Part shown: piece by piece, positions 11,665-13,124 of the stretch
Layout of the letters: every line of letters begins with the position of its first letter
Position numbering within the stretch: position 1 is the first letter of the stretch
Origin: Oscillospiraceae bacterium
GTDB lineage: Bacteria; Bacillota_A; Clostridia; Oscillospirales; Oscillospiraceae
DNA: 13,124 bases
NCBI GenBank assembly: GCA_015068055.1
Contig: SVLG01000059.1
Coordinates: 1 to 13,124 of the forward strand
Direction of reading: 5' to 3'
Notes under the pieces: model-generated
Database searches by the model: none
Told to the model about the DNA's origin: nothing
What the model saw: only the letters and a program-made list of their open reading frames with translations
Program-made: the position numbers and the translations under genes

Positions 11665-13124
11665 TCAGATGTCGAAGGGCTCCAGACCGAAGACGGGGTG
11701 ACCCTTCTCGGTCAGGTACTCGATCATGGCGTCGAGCTCATCGGCAGTGGGAGCGACGGTCTCATCGCAGATCATGTCGGTGAAGTTCTCGATGCCGTAG
11801 AGATCCATGGCGGACTTGTCGAGGTTGGCACGGACTTCGTCCTTCAGAGCCTTGGGCATCCAGACGATACGGGCGATGCCGCCCTCAGCGCGCATGAACT
11901 TCTTGGAAGCGATGAAGTGCTTGCCGTGGCCCATGAAGCCGGGAGTCTGCTGGCCGCCGCCGGTCATGGAGGCGAGCTCGGCAAAGCTCATGCCCAGGGG
12001 GGAGGAGCCGGCGTACTCACGGTTAACGATCACAACGCCCATGGTGGCGGGCTCCATGCCGCAGATGCATTCGAAGCAGCCGCAGGAGGTCATGGGATCC
12101 TTGAACAGGGAGTACATGGTGACGGCTTCCAGAGCGCCGCGGGAGAATTCCTTAACAGCGCGGTTGCAGTCGGGCCAGATGCCAACGAACTCGTCTTCGC
12201 AGCCTTCCTTGGAGACGATCTGGCAGGGACCGGTGGGGTCGAGCTGGTTGGTAGCCTTGGCATCCATCCAGGAAACGGCGCCGCAGAGACCAAGACGCTC
12301 GGGGGTAACGATGCAGACGTGGCTGGGGGAGAAGGACTGGCACATGGTGCAGGTGTAGAACACGTCGGCGGCCTCGTCAGTCAGGCTGGCGAGACGGGCG
12401 TCACGGGCGTTGTACACGGGAACGGCCAGTTCACGACGCAGACGGGTGCACTCGGCGGGATCGGTGATCACGGTGACCTGGCACTTGTCGATAACGGCGT
12501 CGTACTCGTTCTTCAGCTTGGCGTAGAGAACCTCGCCGATGTGCTTGGCACGGAAGCCGGCTTCGAAAGCGGCCTTGGAAACACGGACACGGATCTGGTC
12601 GCGCTGACCGGTGTGCATGATGCCCTCCAGGCAGTTGATCCAGGAATGGAACTTACGCTCGAAGACGGACTCGAAGTCGCTCTGCATGGTCTTGCCGCCA
12701 ACTTCAGCGATGTAGCTGAGCTGGATCATGCTGCCGGGCTCGAAGGTATCGAGGTCGGGGCCGATGACAGTGATCTTGTGGTCTTCGATCTCGCGGACGT
12801 CCTTGGACTGCACCAGCTCGAAGCAGTCGACACGGCTGCCGTAAGCTTCCAGCTGCATGTCGCCGCGGCGAATGATCTCGCCCTCGAAAGCGGTGTTGAA
12901 GGACACAGGGATGTCCATGTTGGTGACCTTGATCTTGATGTCGCGGGCTTCCAGAGAAGTCTCGATCCAGTCCTGAGTGTTCTCATAGACGATGAGGCTC
13001 TTGGGAACGCGCATAACGTCCTTGGTATCGTTGGTGATAACGGGGAAGCCAAGGCCGATGGCGCCGCCGCCGCAGGCAACGGTCAGGTCATCCACGGGAG
13101 CGTAGGCGTTGACGAAAGCACGGA
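11665..13124 (-). CDS. acsB: Acetyl-CoA synthase (CODH/ACS subunit), 5' end outside window
   Basis: The C-terminal two thirds of acetyl-CoA synthase, which makes acetyl-CoA from CO, CoA and the methyl group of the corrinoid iron-sulfur protein in the Wood-Ljungdahl pathway. The frame stays open to the window edge, and the residues before the GTG at 13095 (RAFVNAYAPV) continue the family sequence, so the gene is cut by the window and not truncated. All A-cluster ligands are present. CTMCQSF supplies two cysteines, with further cysteines 12 and 22 residues after the first (codons near 12345-12280), and SCGCFEC supplies the Cys-Gly-Cys that holds the distal nickel. From memory, spacing equals Cys506, 509, 518, 528, 595 and 597 of the Moorella enzyme with a constant offset. 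The C-terminus EPFDI is near normal length. A hairpin and the maturation genes follow. Confidence 0.97.
   Translation of the reverse strand, partial: RAFVNAYAPVDDLTVACGGGAIGLGFPVITNDTKDVMRVPKSLIVYENTQDWIETSLEARDIKIKVTNMDIPVSFNTAFEGEIIRRGDMQLEAYGSRVDCFELVQSKDVREIEDHKITVIGPDLDTFEPGSMIQLSYIAEVGGKTMQSDFESVFERKFHSWINCLEGIMHTGQRDQIRVRVSKAAFEAGFRAKHIGEVLYAKLKNEYDAVIDKCQVTVITDPAECTRLRRELAVPVYNARDARLASLTDEAADVFYTCTMCQSFSPSHVCIVTPERLGLCGAVSWMDAKATNQLDPTGPCQIVSKEGCEDEFVGIWPDCNRAVKEFSRGALEAVTMYSLFKDPMTSCGCFECICGMEPATMGVVIVNREYAGSSPLGMSFAELASMTGGGQQTPGFMGHGKHFIASKKFMRAEGGIARIVWMPKALKDEVRANLDKSAMDLYGIENFTDMICDETVAPTADELDAMIEYLTEKGHPVFGLEPFDI

Overview
The window looks like chromosomal DNA from an anaerobic, fairly GC-rich Clostridia-type Firmicute. 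An Oscillospirales-like gut or rumen bacterium is my guess. The grounds are strong purine-rich ribosome binding sites, a Gram-positive style secreted ribonuclease with its barstar, clostridial small families (TSCPD, DUF937) and a Wood-Ljungdahl acetyl-CoA synthase gene. No tRNA, rRNA, CRISPR, transposase or phage gene is visible. Genes are packed tightly, with no gap over 160 bases.

Layout, left to right. (1) 1-765, plus: the 3' part of an unrecognised membrane-anchored protein. (2) 801-3234, minus: pyruvate kinase followed one base later by an AEC-family (auxin efflux carrier-like) transporter, probably one transcript. (3) 3387-4478, plus: a membrane-anchored protein with two tandem bacterial SH3 domains. 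(4) 4532-5577, minus: a four-helix membrane protein with a C-terminal His/Cys motif, then a stand-alone TSCPD protein. (5) 5732-7545, plus: a tight four-gene unit, namely a DUF937 protein with Gly/Gln-rich repeats, a secreted barnase-family ribonuclease, its barstar-family inhibitor (the stop and start codons share one base) and a three-helix membrane protein. (6) 7581-13124, minus: a metal and corrinoid maturation operon behind acetyl-CoA synthase: acsB (5' part outside the window), a His-rich small protein, CooT, an unrecognised 73-residue protein, a CooC-type ATPase, an ASKHA/ferredoxin corrinoid-protein activator and a DUF3786 protein.

How they work together. In region 6 AcsB carries the Ni-Ni-[4Fe-4S] A-cluster ligands. 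CooC, CooT and the His-rich protein are the expected nickel loading and storage partners, and the ASKHA protein would reactivate the corrinoid iron-sulfur protein that hands the methyl group to AcsB. In region 5 the ribonuclease is exported and barstar protects the cytoplasm; the ribosome binding sites suggest the inhibitor is translated better than the enzyme.

Regulatory layout. Each convergent gene pair is separated by a perfect bidirectional hairpin with A/T flanks (about 765-802, 4484-4529, 7541-7581). The two divergent intergenic regions hold four candidate sigma-A promoters, all with 17-base spacers and a TGn extended -10. A 15-bp GC-rich hairpin lacking a T-tract lies between acsB and its accessory genes.

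The most interesting items are the nickel-chaperone set next to acsB (a reordered analogue of cooCTJ, with two poorly known small proteins) and the ribonuclease/barstar unit with its acidic pro-region and paired substitutions at the interface. I saw no wholly new system that I can defend from sequence alone.
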